Shown one piece after another: positions 32,531 through 43,330 of a stretch of DNA of 64,000 nt. Source of the DNA: Aphrocallistes beatrix. Lineage: Eukaryota; Porifera; Hexactinellida; Sceptrulophora; Aphrocallistidae. Below the pieces are notes generated by a model, which had not been told where the DNA came from, searched no databases, and saw only the letters and a list, made by a program, of their open reading frames with translations. Both the position numbers and the translations under genes were made by a program. Numbering within the stretch: position 1 is the stretch's first letter; each line of letters opens with the position of its first letter. The stretch is taken from the NCBI GenBank assembly GCA_963281255.1, contig OY725491.1, positions 3,162,001-3,226,000 on the forward strand. Reading direction: 5' to 3'.

Positions 32531-32857
32531 TACAGTAGAACGTCAGTTATCCGAACTTCAGTTATCCGAACACTTCAGTTAACCGAACCCCTTGGTTGAC
32601 CAAACTAAAATATAATAAATGTATAAATGATGCATCCTGAGTTGATAATTGAAATTATTACACTGCCATCATTTTATATACTATTGATGATACCTACATA
32701 AGCTAATAAGTATGTTATACATATTCATCATTATGACTACTTAGTACTACTGACCAACTTTTCTATATAATCACATAACAACTTCAGTTATCCGAACATT
32801 TCAGTTATCCGAACCCTCGCGGTCCCAACCCGTTCGGATAACTGACGTCCTACTGTA
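32531..32857 (+). mobile_element. Pogo-like MITE (family 2), complete
   Basis: TA, CAGTAGAACGTCAGTTATCC ... inverse, TA. Subterminal CTTCAGTTATCCGAAC is repeated on both sides. A shorter copy lies at 47740-48037. Confidence 0.92.
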
Positions 32858-33369
32858 TATGTATATGAATAAATCTATAGTAAAGAAACATACCTATAAG
32901 CAGCTGAAATGTTCTCACAACGAATGCAATGATTTGTAAATACTCTCTTAGTAATTAATCAATTGAATCAGTAATATAATAATTGTATTTGGTGTCATCT
33001 AATCGTGTTGAATGAGGTATTAGTGATGTCTTAGTACTATTTTAGAGAGAAGAATATATTACATGAGTCGATACTACTTTAATTAATAATAGTATATACT
33101 TACCAAATAGGAGATTAGTTGAGATGATTATACAGATGGTGATAATTTCGCCACTTAAAGTAGCTCAAAATAGAATCGGGGCGCTTAAAGCAGCCACACA
33201 TGACATAACGTTAAGAAAGGCGCAAATTACAGGAAATCCAGCTAGCCAGCTTTCAAATCCTGAATTCGTCTGCAGAAAAATTCCTATGAGCTACTATAAT
33301 AAAATGGATCGAAATGGTATAGCATGTCGCTGTTGTGTAGTCGGTGCAGTACTACACCCAACCTCTGAC
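32858..33369. other. AT-rich spacer
   Basis: An 83-codon frame at 33124-33375 partly overlaps the end of the Helitron relic on the other strand. I regard it as fortuitous. Confidence 0.35.
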
Positions 33370-34410
33370 CATTAAAGGTAGGGTCACACAGGAAAAATAG
33401 CGGGCCCAATATTGTGTGCATAAATGGTGTCAACTCTCCAAAACTGGTGATCATTATTAGTTGCATTGATCACTAAAATATGTAGATGCACTAGAGCACC
33501 TAAAATAGCTGATTCTACATTGTACCCCATTCGTTCGGAATGTTGATTAGCTCAAAATGGTCGTCCAACTCCTCTTCACTTGTAATGCCTGACATGTGCA
33601 TGACATTTAAAGTGTGTTCTGGACTATTACGGAATTTTGTAATCAATTTTGATTTCAAATCGTCGTAATGTTTCTCAGTACCAAATATGATATGCGATAA
33701 AGAACGGTAAAGACAATTACCGTCCCCAATGACAGGACACAGATTTAAAGTGTCCCCAAACATTTGTGATAGCCGTATTCGTAGGGATCTATAATATAGT
33801 CCTAAACAGCCATCAATAATGTTCACAAAAGTGTTCTCATAAGCTGCAATCAACTTAGGATCCATGTCAATACTTATGGCTAACTGAGTCCTCATGTTCA
33901 GTGAGAAGCGATTGACAGTACCTGTTAGAGATACTGCTGCTCTAATAGGAATTGAGGGTTGACTGAGAGCTGGATCCCTGTCATCCCTGTCATCCTCAGA
34001 GCGACTCCTCAAGTCTGCAGTTGAAAATGAAATTTCATTCAATGATATATCCATTTGAGAAAGCTTCATGGTATCATTAAGGGATGGATTGATATTGTGG
34101 TTTTGGAATACCTCACGGTAGACCACATTCCTAATCCAAACGCCACCCGAAGTGGAATAGTTTGCTCCGCAAACAATGACTTTCAAGCCCTTAGGGTTCT
34201 TAACTCGACTCAGGGCAACGTACAATTGCCCATGACTGAATATAGCGTCAGGAGATGGTAGAAAGATACCAACAGATTCTAGACTCTGCCCCTGTCCTTT
34301 GTTAAATGTTATACAATAGGCAGGGCGAATGGGAAACTGTTTCCGCCGGAGAACAAATTGAAAATCTGTTTCAGAAGGAGTAAAATTATCAACCTTGTCG
34401 ATTCATCACG
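33370..34410 (-). pseudogene. Helitron helicase C-terminus with OTU protease domain
   Basis: The minus strand starts near 34400 with DFQFVLRRKQFPIRPAYC, then ITFNKGQGQSLESVGIFL and SHGQLYVALSRVKNPKGLKV, the last motifs of the Pif1-like SF1B helicase of Helitrons. The same frame continues about 110 residues into an OTU cysteine-protease domain: GDGNCLYRSLSHIIFGTEKH has the catalytic Asp and Cys. At about 33520 a 1-base frameshift follows NEWG; the shifted frame reads VESAILGALVHLHILVINAT, the expected next OTU segment. The likely catalytic His region is degraded. The rest of the Helitron is absent at this locus. Confidence 0.85.
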
Positions 34411-34530
34411 GATTAGAAATTTTTCGATTCAGAAATTTCACAAATTTTTTATTTATTGAAATTCAGAAATTTTCGATTCAGAAATTTCGATTCAGAAATT
34501 TTTCGATTCGATTCATCACGGATTAGAAAA
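34411..34530. repeat. Short tandem GATTCAGAAATTTTTC repeat
   Basis: Five or so imperfect units of about 16 bp, with two copies of ATTCATCACGGATTAGAAA at the edges. Confidence 0.75.
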
Positions 34531-34850
34531 TATAACTCAGTCATTTCAGGTGATAGAAGGCTGAAATTTTATAGAATACGTATATTAGTATTTTTCACAT
34601 ATGATACAAACATCATCCAAAGATGATGACACATCACTCTGTTATGATGTTATCATTACGCATCAAAAATTTTAAAATTGACAAATTTGTTAATTTTTCA
34701 AGTAATGTCGATTTTAGCAGCCGGACATACGTATTTTTAGAAGTTATCCCCCTTATTATTAATCAATGTGACTCCAGGCGTTCACAGGGAACCTCCAGCG
34801 GACACAAAGTGTCCGCCAGCAGCGCAGCGCAAGCAAGCGAAGCGCGCTTG
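34531..34850 (+). mobile_element. 5'-truncated Helitron-like copy
   Basis: It runs from TATAACTCAGTCATTTCAGG to the hairpin CAAGCAAGCGAAGCGCGCTT and G at 34850, followed by T. Confidence 0.8.
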
Positions 34851-34861
34851 TTTATATAGTA

Positions 34862-37525
34862 CTGTTTCGTGCCAGGTTGATTCACGTGCCAGATTGATTC
34901 ACTTGTATTAATGGACCATGGACACTGTAGTGTCGTGCCAGATTAATTCACTTGTATTACTGAACCATGGATGCTGAGTTACCGTACCAGATTGATTCAT
35001 TGTTTGTGTAATTATAACAGTCATTATTTCTGTTTTATAGCAGTTCATACTTGTTTGAGCAATATAATTACGTAATTTTCAGTGTACATACCAAACAAAT
35101 GATTACAATATCGGGCTCGTACACAAAAAACTTTCATTATGCGATAGTTTTACAGGATAGTATCAGTTGAGAAATCCCATAGTAAAAGATTAAAATCAAA
35201 TTTTAAATCCTGTAAACGATTGATTCAAACTTTGTATGACAGCATAAGTGATTAAGGATACCGCCCTCGAAAAACATCGCCTGACATAAAAAAAAATGGT
35301 GAAATTTTTTATTGCTAATTCCATCGGATTATTGAGTAGTCTACCATCTAATCGTACTTGTTGGACGGTATTTATTTTGGTATTCTAGAACTGAGCACCT
35401 AAAGCTCAGCCGTACTAAAAATCAGAAAGTTATTCGTGGTTTTGCGGCGCATTCATCAATTATTTTCTAACTTATCTGATATTTTTTCAATTATATGAAC
35501 CTCAAAAAGGTTTTGGCCCCTTTAAATATTATAGAACAGATAAATTTAGAAAAAGAGGCACTTAAAATCCAATCAAAAATATCTTTATGAGGGACTTCAT
35601 TTCTAAAATGCTCGGGAAATGGCCGTTGTGATATTGGCAATTGTGTATAGAAAAGAATTCTAAACAGTTAAAAAAAAAATTTGTTCAGATCCGACCATTA
35701 GTTCGTAAGTTATAGTATATTGTAGGTAAAGTTCGGGCATCAAACCTCTCTATGGCCCCGAAAGTGCTCGATGTCAATGCTTAAAAACTATTGAAGATAT
35801 ATAATCTATTATAATCTTAAATGAAAGGATATATATGATAATATATAGGTTCCTCAAACATCTCTTTGTCAAAAAGTAAATATTTCTTGACTTATCATCG
35901 ATTTTATTGTAATACAAATTCTATGGAGAACTTTTAATATATTAGTAAATGGCGAATCTTGTCGTGAAATAGGTTCCCAAAAGTAGCTATTATACTCAAA
36001 AAACAATGCGATAGTCACTTGCAATGTATACAGAAATTTAGAAGCACTCAACATGATTATTTTGGAAGTTCAAAGCATTTATTTCCAAAATTAGGTCAAA
36101 GCCCCCCATTTATAGTCCAAAAACAGATTCCTCCATATCTCAGGAAATATACACCCAAATTCTTAGCTCTCAATTCCTAATATACTTTTCAAGACGGTAT
36201 ATATCTGATTCTTAAATAATAAGTGTACTACATGGAATGGAATGCTAAGTTTTAAATTTTTATCACGTGATGACGTAGCATTTTTCGAAAATCCTAACTT
36301 TAAAACTAAAAGTCGTAGACTCTCGCTCTAACTTCCTAATATACTTTTTAGAAGCTCTTTATTCATTCTAAACCGATGAATTATACATTGTAGTGCTAGG
36401 AATATGAATTATATTCCCTAATTGGTTCAAAATATTCGGGGTTAGAGGCCTCAAGGTAATTTGTGAATTTTCAGCATAATTTTGCTATTTTCACTAAAAT
36501 CTGTTGGAATACAACTAATTCATTAGTATACATGCGATTAAATGCCCATGGATGCTTTTATTTATCGGTAATAGCTCATTTTACATCGTACTTAACATCA
36601 AAACTTCAAATCCCTATATCTCGGGACTTTAAAATTCCAAAATTGACCGTCTTTCAAAAATTTTAACTCAAATTGCTTTGAGATAGAGGTTTGAAAATTT
36701 CAGGAGTTGTTCCATATTATTAGGCGATGAGCGTAGGACCACTCGATTTTCGATATCTTACAAATTTGTGATTTTATTGCTGATTTCCAAAGAAAATCGG
36801 GGTTTTTTGGCAATTTTTTCTAAAACCCCTATAATATTAACAATTTTGTTTATTTTAACTTTCTTTTGGTTCTATGCGATTGCAAATTTTATAGACTATA
36901 TATGAATAAATTTTCGAAGCATTTGATCCAAACATGTGTTTCAAAAAATCACAGAGTGGAGGAGGGCTTACCATTAAGATGTGCTAGGGAAAAACGGAAA
37001 AAAACCGACTTTGAGACGCTGTAACTCAAAAACTAGAAATGTGAACCAAAAACGGTTTGGCATGCCTCAATATTTTTTAATTGCACTACCTGCCCACGCT
37101 TAACATCTTATATATCTCTATTCTTGATATATGCTGTAAGCCAAACCTATGGATTTTTCACGGGCGGTATCCTTAACGAATAAAAATCAAATATTATTCC
37201 ATTTTCAGAAACTACGTAGTTGAAATGCTTACCAATTCCAATCCTTGAAAGATAATCCTTTGAATAAATTCGGAATTACTAGCTGCGTATGCGAAAATGT
37301 GATAATTATCATACAGTAACTCCCTCATAAAGTGCAGATACTGTGTAAGCAATGCATATTGTTCGTATCACATAATTACACAAACAATGAATCAATCTGG
37401 TACGGTAACTCAGCATCCATGGTTCAGTAATACAAGTGAATTAATCTGGCACGACACTACAGTGTCCATGGTCCATTAATACAAGTGAATCAATCTGGCA
37501 CGTGAATCAACCTGGCACGAAACAG
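34862..37525. mobile_element. Long-TIR element (family E)
   Basis: Near-identical inverted arms of about 154 bases at 34862-35015 and 37372-37525, starting CTGTTTCGTGCCAGGTTGAT. Each arm repeats the motif GCCAGATTRATTCACTTGTA. TA lies immediately outside on both sides. The interior is occupied mainly by a TTAA-flanked element, so this unit alone was about 0.75 kb. No transposase inside. Superfamily undetermined; TA fits Tc1/mariner/pogo-type integration. Confidence 0.75.
35252..37176 (+). mobile_element. TTAA-flanked element, longest copy (family D)
   Basis: Starts TTAAGGATACCGCCCTCGAA and ends GGGCGGTATCCTTAA. The interior is AT-rich and contains no credible gene. All five sampled ends in this window are bounded by TTAA, which suggests either a TTAA target duplication (piggyBac-like) or that TTAA belongs to the terminus. 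Confidence 0.7.
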
Positions 37526-37566
37526 TACTATAAACACAAATTAATCGAGTTTTAATAGTATGGGTT

Positions 37567-38010
37567 ATCTCTGTAACGAATTGATTAAAGAAGCTGCCAA
37601 ACGCAGATTACTGGTTTTGGCAAGCTGGAGTCTTTTGGCTATGGCTTAAATAAATTATGAGTTCAGACGAAAATGCCGACTCATCATGGAATTATGACAT
37701 CTTTGTTACGTTTTTTATGATTAGAAATTTCAGTTTTTCGATTATTACTCAGCTATTTCAGGTGATAGAAGGATGGTATTTTAATGGAATGTGTATATTA
37801 ATATACCACACATATGATGCAATTATCACCAAAAAATGATGATTCATCACTCTCTTATGACGTCATCATTTCTCATCAAAATTTTAAAATTTGACATACT
37901 ACTATTTGGTGATTTTTCGAGTGATATTGATTTTGCAAGTAGGATAGACGTATTTTGAGATGTTATCTACCTTCAATTAATCAATGTGACCCCAGGCGAC
38001 CGAATGTTGC
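37567..38010 (+). mobile_element. 3'-truncated Helitron-like copy
   Basis: From CTGTAACGAATTGATTAAAG to GTGACCCCAGGCGACCGAA, where the hairpin end is lost. Just upstream, TTAATCGAGTTTTAATAGTA is a reversed 5' terminus. Confidence 0.8.
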
Positions 38011-38054
38011 CTAGGTCACATTAATTAATTTGATTTATTTTTTATTTTTTTTTA

Positions 38055-38076
38055 TCCTTACTATTAAAACTCGATG

Positions 38077-38111
<35 letters not shown>

Positions 38112-38605
38112 GTAACGAATTGATTGAAGAAACTGCCGGGCGCAGAAGGCTGATTTTTGGCTTGTGGGAGTTTTTTGGCTATGGCTCCAGTAAGTTCTGA
38201 GTTCAGAGCAAAATGTCGACTCATCATGGAATTATGACGTCATTGTCACATTTTTAAAAGTTAAGCAACACAGTTATTCGGGCATAACTCAGCTATTATA
38301 GGAGATAGAAGGCTGAAATTTTAATATAATCTGTATACTAACATACCTCACATATGATGCGACTTTCATCGAAAAATGATGACTCATCACTTTGTTATGA
38401 TGTCATCATTACGCATCAAAAATTTTTAAATTGACAAATTTGGCGATTTTTCGAGTGATATCGATTAGCACAGTAGAACAGACATATTTAGAGATGTTAT
38501 CTCCCTTATAATTAACCAATGTGACTCCAGGCGACCGAAGGGAGCCTCCGGCGGACACAAAGTGTCCGCCAGCCGCGCAGCGAAAGCAAGCGCGAAGCGC
38601 GCTTG
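38055..38605 (+). mobile_element. Full-length Helitron-like non-autonomous copy (551 bp)
   Basis: A then TCCTTACTATTAAAACTCGA, (TA)n, all internal blocks, and the hairpin CAAGCGCG-AAG-CGCGCTTG followed by T. Confidence 0.88.
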
Positions 38606-38631
38606 TATATATATATATATATACATATATA

Positions 38632-39129
38632 TCTCTGTAACGAATTGATTAAAGAAACTGCCAGGCGCAGAAAGCTGATTTTTGGCATGTGGGGGTCTTT
38701 TGGCTATGGCTCCCGTAAGTTCTGAGCTCAGAGCAAAATGTCGACTCATCATGGAATTATGACGTCATTGTCGCATTTTTAAAAGTTAAGCAACACAGTT
38801 ATTCGGGCATAACTCCGCCATTATAGGAGATAGAAGGCTGAAATTTTAATAGATTATGTATACTAACATACCTCACATATGCTGCAACTATCATCAAAAA
38901 ATGATGACTCATCACTTTGTTATGACGTCATCATTACTCATCAAAATTTTAAAAATTGACAAATTTGGTGACTTTTCGAGTGAAATCGATTAGAACAGTA
39001 GGACAGACGTATTCAGAGATGTTATCTCCATTATAATTAACCAATGTCACCTCCAGGCGACCGAAGGGAGCCTTAGGTGGACACGAAGTGTCCGCCAGCC
39101 GCGCAGCGCAAGCAAGCGAAGCGCGCTTG
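38632..39129 (+). mobile_element. Helitron-like copy in direct tandem, 5' end missing
   Basis: It begins CTGTAACGAATTGATTAAAG after a (TA)n tract and ends in GCAAGCGAAGCGCGCTTG. Together with the two preceding copies it forms a direct array of about 1.56 kb. Confidence 0.85.
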
Positions 39130-39690
39130 TTAATTTAATATTATAATATTTATTTTTTGAATTTTTCAATTCTCAATTTTTAATTTTCTAATTATTAATT
39201 AATTTAATTTATTTTCTATTTTTTTTATTAATTTAACACGTGTATTATAATATTTATTGATTAATTTGATTAATTCAAAATCCAACCGCAGTTTGCGATA
39301 GTATTGCAATATTTTCTTCTATACCACTTAATTTAGAAATATTAATTTAGAAATAAGCATGCATTGAATAAATACGCAAGAATTGTACAACTACAAGATA
39401 AATACATGCTTAGATATTTCTATAACTAAATTAAGCCGTATAGAAGAAAACATTCCTATACCATTGCAAACCTTTTTTAGTAGTTTGTCAAAAACTGAGA
39501 CGAAGAATGAATTTGTATTCTAGAAAAGATGCTGGGTATGATTTTGTGACTGAAAACAATGTATATATATATGCAGTAAGAAAATGCATACATGAGGGCA
39601 TACTGAAATTATAATACTCTTTCCAAGTACAGGTTTTTACTTCATTTAGTTAAATTATAGTCCCAATAATTATGAAACACACTTTATATA
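39130..39690. other. Very AT-rich spacer
   Basis: TTTAATTTATTTT-type low complexity at 39130-39260, then unassigned sequence. Confidence 0.4.
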
Positions 39691-40140
39691 TATTTATAGT
39701 CGTTGTCACCTTTTTTAGAATTAGAAATTTCAGCTTTTCGACTATAACTCAGGCATTTTAGGTGATTTTACAAGCATCCTTTTTTACAAGAACGCTTCGC
39801 TTGTTCGCACTTGACGGCTGTCAGACACTTTGTGTCTGCCAGAGTTCCCCTTCGGACTTTGAGGATCACATTGGTTAATTATAGGGTAGATAACATCTCT
39901 AACTACGTCTCATACTGCAATATTCGATATCACTCGAAGTTGTATCATATTTGAGATTAATATACCACTCTATTAAAATTTCAGCCTTATATCAACTAAA
40001 TTGCAGAGTTATTTTTGACATGTGGAAGTCATTTGGCTATGCTTCCACTAAGTTCTGTCCTCAGATAAAAACATCGACTCAATATAGAATTATGACGTCA
40101 TTGTCACCTTTCTACAGTTAGAAATTTCAGTTTTTGACTA
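39691..40140. repeat. Mosaic of degraded Helitron-like pieces
   Basis: Pieces of both orientations lie side by side: plus-strand CGACTATAACTCAGGCATTT, then reversed ACAAGAACGCTTCGCTTG...CACATTGGTTAATTATAGGG, then plus-strand TTATGACGTCATTGTCACCT. Confidence 0.65.
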
Positions 40141-40780
40141 TAATTCAGTAAATCCCATGTCAACCGTTGAAAGCGAGTTTCTAGCATTTTTTTCAGATGT
40201 GTTTACTTTATGTATCTATAGTAAACAAAAGTAAACAAATTAATTATCAAATTTACTTGAAAATATGATATTCGAAATCTACACCCTTGAAAACCCTATG
40301 ATACTCATTGAAAGTCAGCCTCTAGCCTATTTTTTGTAATTTGTTTACTTTACGTATCTAATGTAAACAAATAATTTATCATATTGATCTGAAAATGTAA
40401 TATTCGGAATCTACACCCCTGAAAACCCCATGTCACCAGTTGAAAGCTAGTCTCTAGCATTATTTTCAAAATTCATCAAATGGTGTAAAAATATGCAGAT
40501 ACTCTTTTTTTATCGCCATACACTATAATAACAATGATGATCTATTGTAGTGTCGTACTTATACAATGATTTCTATTGTGATAGTGTAGTCATTTATTTT
40601 GTATAGAAAAGGTGTGAAAAATTGTTTTCCATTTTGTTTTGCAGAGATGTAAAAATTTTGCTTAGATCTTAGAACTTAATCATAGTAATATCATTTGACA
40701 CCTACATTCCAATTTTCTCATCTCTATTACTTCCCAATTCTTCAATCAATTCAGTCAAACACCAAAAAAACAAAAAAAGT
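40141..40780 (-). mobile_element. Inverted copy of the Helitron 5' leader, with internal tandem repeats
   Basis: Inverse of about 42275-42790. Shared strings include GGGGTGTAGATTYCGAATAT and GAATTGATTGAAGAATTGGGA (differing by a base or two). Between 40150 and 40480 a unit of about 125 bases is repeated two and a half times; the other locus has one unit. Confidence 0.75.
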
Positions 40781-40786
40781 ATATAT

Positions 40787-41285
40787 TTAAGGATCGTCCT
40801 CGAAAACTTTGCCTGACGAAAGAAAAACCGGCAAAATGTTTTATTGTCAATTTCATTGTATTACTGAGTGCGACGCTTTCATCAATTATCAATTATATTT
40901 ATTTGATATTGTTTTAATGATATGGACCTCAAAATTGTTTTTGCCCATTGGAGATTTTATGACCCAAAGATTTAGAAGAAAGGCCAAATAAAATTATCAT
41001 CAAAATAGCTCTATAACAGAGTTCATTTATATAATTCTCGGAAAATCGCAAATTTGATATCAAATATTTATCGATAATTGGGTCCGAAATGAAATTATAT
41101 CATTTTTTAAAGACTTGTTCGGATCCCACCATTTGCTCATGAGATATCACTTATTATGGGTTAAGTCGGGCATAATACAACTCTATGGTCCAGAAAGAGT
41201 CCGATGTTTTATCTTAAAACTATTGAAGATGTATCCTTTCTATTATAACTCGATTAATGTGTATATATGTTATATACTTGTATAT
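40787..41285 (+). mobile_element. Truncated TTAA-flanked element (family D)
   Basis: Starts TTAAGGATCGTCCTCGAAAA; collinear with the start of 35252-37176 until a pogo-like MITE at 41291. Confidence 0.7.
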
Positions 41286-41290
41286 ACATA

Positions 41291-41481
41291 TACAGTCGAC
41301 TCCGCTTAATAGGGCCACTGTTTAATCGGGTCAGCCGCTTAATCGGGCCACTTTTGGTAGGACCAGAATAGCTCTCACACATAGAAGCTAATACAAATAT
41401 TTTCGGTTAATAGGGTTCTCCGCTCAATCGTGCCAAAATGTCCTCTGACCGATGTGGCCCTATTAAGCGGAGTCGACTGTA
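41291..41481 (+). mobile_element. Pogo-like MITE (family 1), complete
   Basis: TA, CAGTCGACTCCGCTTAATAG ... inverse, TA. Very similar to 22031-22205. Confidence 0.92.
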
Positions 41482-41498
41482 TATATGTATATATAATC

Positions 41499-42262
41499 AC
41501 CATCCGATTTTAAACTCGAATAACTCGAAAAATATTCATCAAATTCTTTCATAAATGGTAATACTTATGTTTTTACATCTGGAGAATACGAAAAACTTTG
41601 GTAAATTAAGTTTTGAGTTCCTTTTCTTTGTGAAAACTGGAACTGAAACCAACTCCTGAAGCAAGCCGGAACTATGACGTAACAAAAATGTATATTTTGG
41701 AAACTGTTTTATTTTTGGGTATTTTACTGTTTATATTCATAATTCATTGTATAAAAAAATTCATTTGGTTTCCATATGTTCTCTTTGAGTTATTCATATT
41801 TTTGTACCTGTAGACGCTATCTATATAGTATAACTCAAAATTTTATGCCTTTTGTAAATTATATAATTGACCTGACAACTCTCAATTTCTACCATTTTGA
41901 AAATGCTTTTATGTCTTCCTCTATAATATCGCTCATTCTTACAACATTCTGCTATTGATATGTACATTCGGAATTATAAGTATGTTGTATATTTGACCAC
42001 AGACTGACTAAACATAAACAGTGCAATGCTGTTATTGCTATGTAATAGAAATGTAATAAATGTTACTAATGTGTTGAAAAGTTAATTTTAGAGGACTATT
42101 ATTTGCTAAACAATCCAATATTTAGTCCGACTTTGTATATAGTGCCTTCCATTCAAATCTCAAAAATGAACCAGGGATGCGGTCGAAGATGATTGATCAA
42201 ATACAAGATCTGCCAAAAATCATGAACGACGCAGAATAGAGCTTCGAAATGTATTACCAGCA
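41499..42262 (+). repeat. Dispersed repeat H, copy 2
   Basis: Near-identical to 26880-28150 without the pogo-like insertion. It ends abruptly at CAGCA, where the Helitron begins. Confidence 0.85.
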
Positions 42263-42817
42263 TCTTATATATTAAAATGCTAGGATTTTTGTTTGTTTGT
42301 TTGTTTGTCCGAATTGATTGAAGAATTGGCAAGTCGTAGAGATAAGAAAATTGGCATTTAGGTGTCAAATGATGAATCTACGATTAAGTTCTAAGATCTA
42401 AGCGAAATTTTCACACCTCTGCAAAAAATGGAAAACAATTTTTCACACCTTTTCTATACAATACTATGTACGGCTTCACTCTCACAATAGAAATCATTAT
42501 ACGACAATATTGTAGGCTGTAATTGTAATTAATACTTCAAACAATAACTTTTATGAATGTCTCAATTATATATTATAGTGTATGGCAGTTAAAAGGTTAT
42601 TTGTATATTTTCACACCTTTATATACATATTTTTACACGATTTGACGAATTTTGAAAATTATGCTAGAAACTAGCTTCCAACGATTGACATGGGGTTTTT
42701 AGGGGTGTAGATTTCGAATATCATATTTTCAGATTAATATGATCAATTATTTGTTTACTTTTGTTTACATTTAGATACATAAAGTAAACATATGACAAAA
42801 ATAAGCGAGAAATTTGC

Positions 42818-43330
42818 GTGTTGAGTGATACCTCGAAGGCAAGGAAAGCCCGCCTTAAGCGCCAAATGGAATACCAGGCTGCTCTTTACGCGAACCAGAG
42901 CTCTCAGGAGAAAGTTGAGAGACTTGAAGCGCAGGTGGACTACCAGACTGCCTATCGCGAGATGCAGAGCTCTCAGGAGAAAGCTGAGCGACTTGAAGCG
43001 CAGGTGAAATACCAGACTGCTTATCGCGAGATGCAGAGCTCTCAGGAGAAAGCTGAGCGACTTGAAGCGCAGGTGGAATACCAGACTGCTCATTTCGAGA
43101 AGCAGAGCTCTCAGGACAAAGCTGAACGACGTAAATCGCAGTTGAGATACCAGACTGCTCATTACGCAGAACAGAGCTCTCAGGAGAAAGTTGTGCAGCT
43201 TAAAACGCAGCTGAAATACCAGACCGCTAGGAATATTAAGCAGAGCTCTTTACAGGGTCTGTTCGCCTGAGATATCAGAGAACGTATCAGTTAGCCAAGA
43301 GTAGAGGTAAAACTAACTTTACATTTCTTA
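42818..43330 (+). pseudogene. Helitron protein N-terminal coiled repeats
   Basis: About 5.7 tandem 69-bp units encode a 23-residue repeat of the form YQTAYREMQSSQEKAERLEA-QV. The repeat is highly charged with heptad-like spacing, so probably a long helix. A frameshift near 43255 leads to RLRYQRTYQLAKSRGKTNFT, a degraded last unit that joins the next segment. Such repeats occur ahead of Rep in some animal Helitron proteins; the role is unknown. Confidence 0.8.

Noticed and set aside
33515-34225. Possible host OTU deubiquitinase gene
   Set aside because: The OTU domain is in continuous frame with Helitron helicase motifs, so it belongs to the transposon.
41776-41958. 60-codon ORF almost identical to the one at 27668-27850
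   Set aside because: Similarity extends equally over non-coding flanks of repeat H; the frame has no domain and no sign of codon-level constraint.
42755-43162. Long minus-strand frame with a repeated FHLRFKSLSFLLRALHLA-type pattern
   Set aside because: It is the antisense of the 69-bp repeats encoding the Helitron coiled region; the plus strand joins directly to a recognised Helitron protein.
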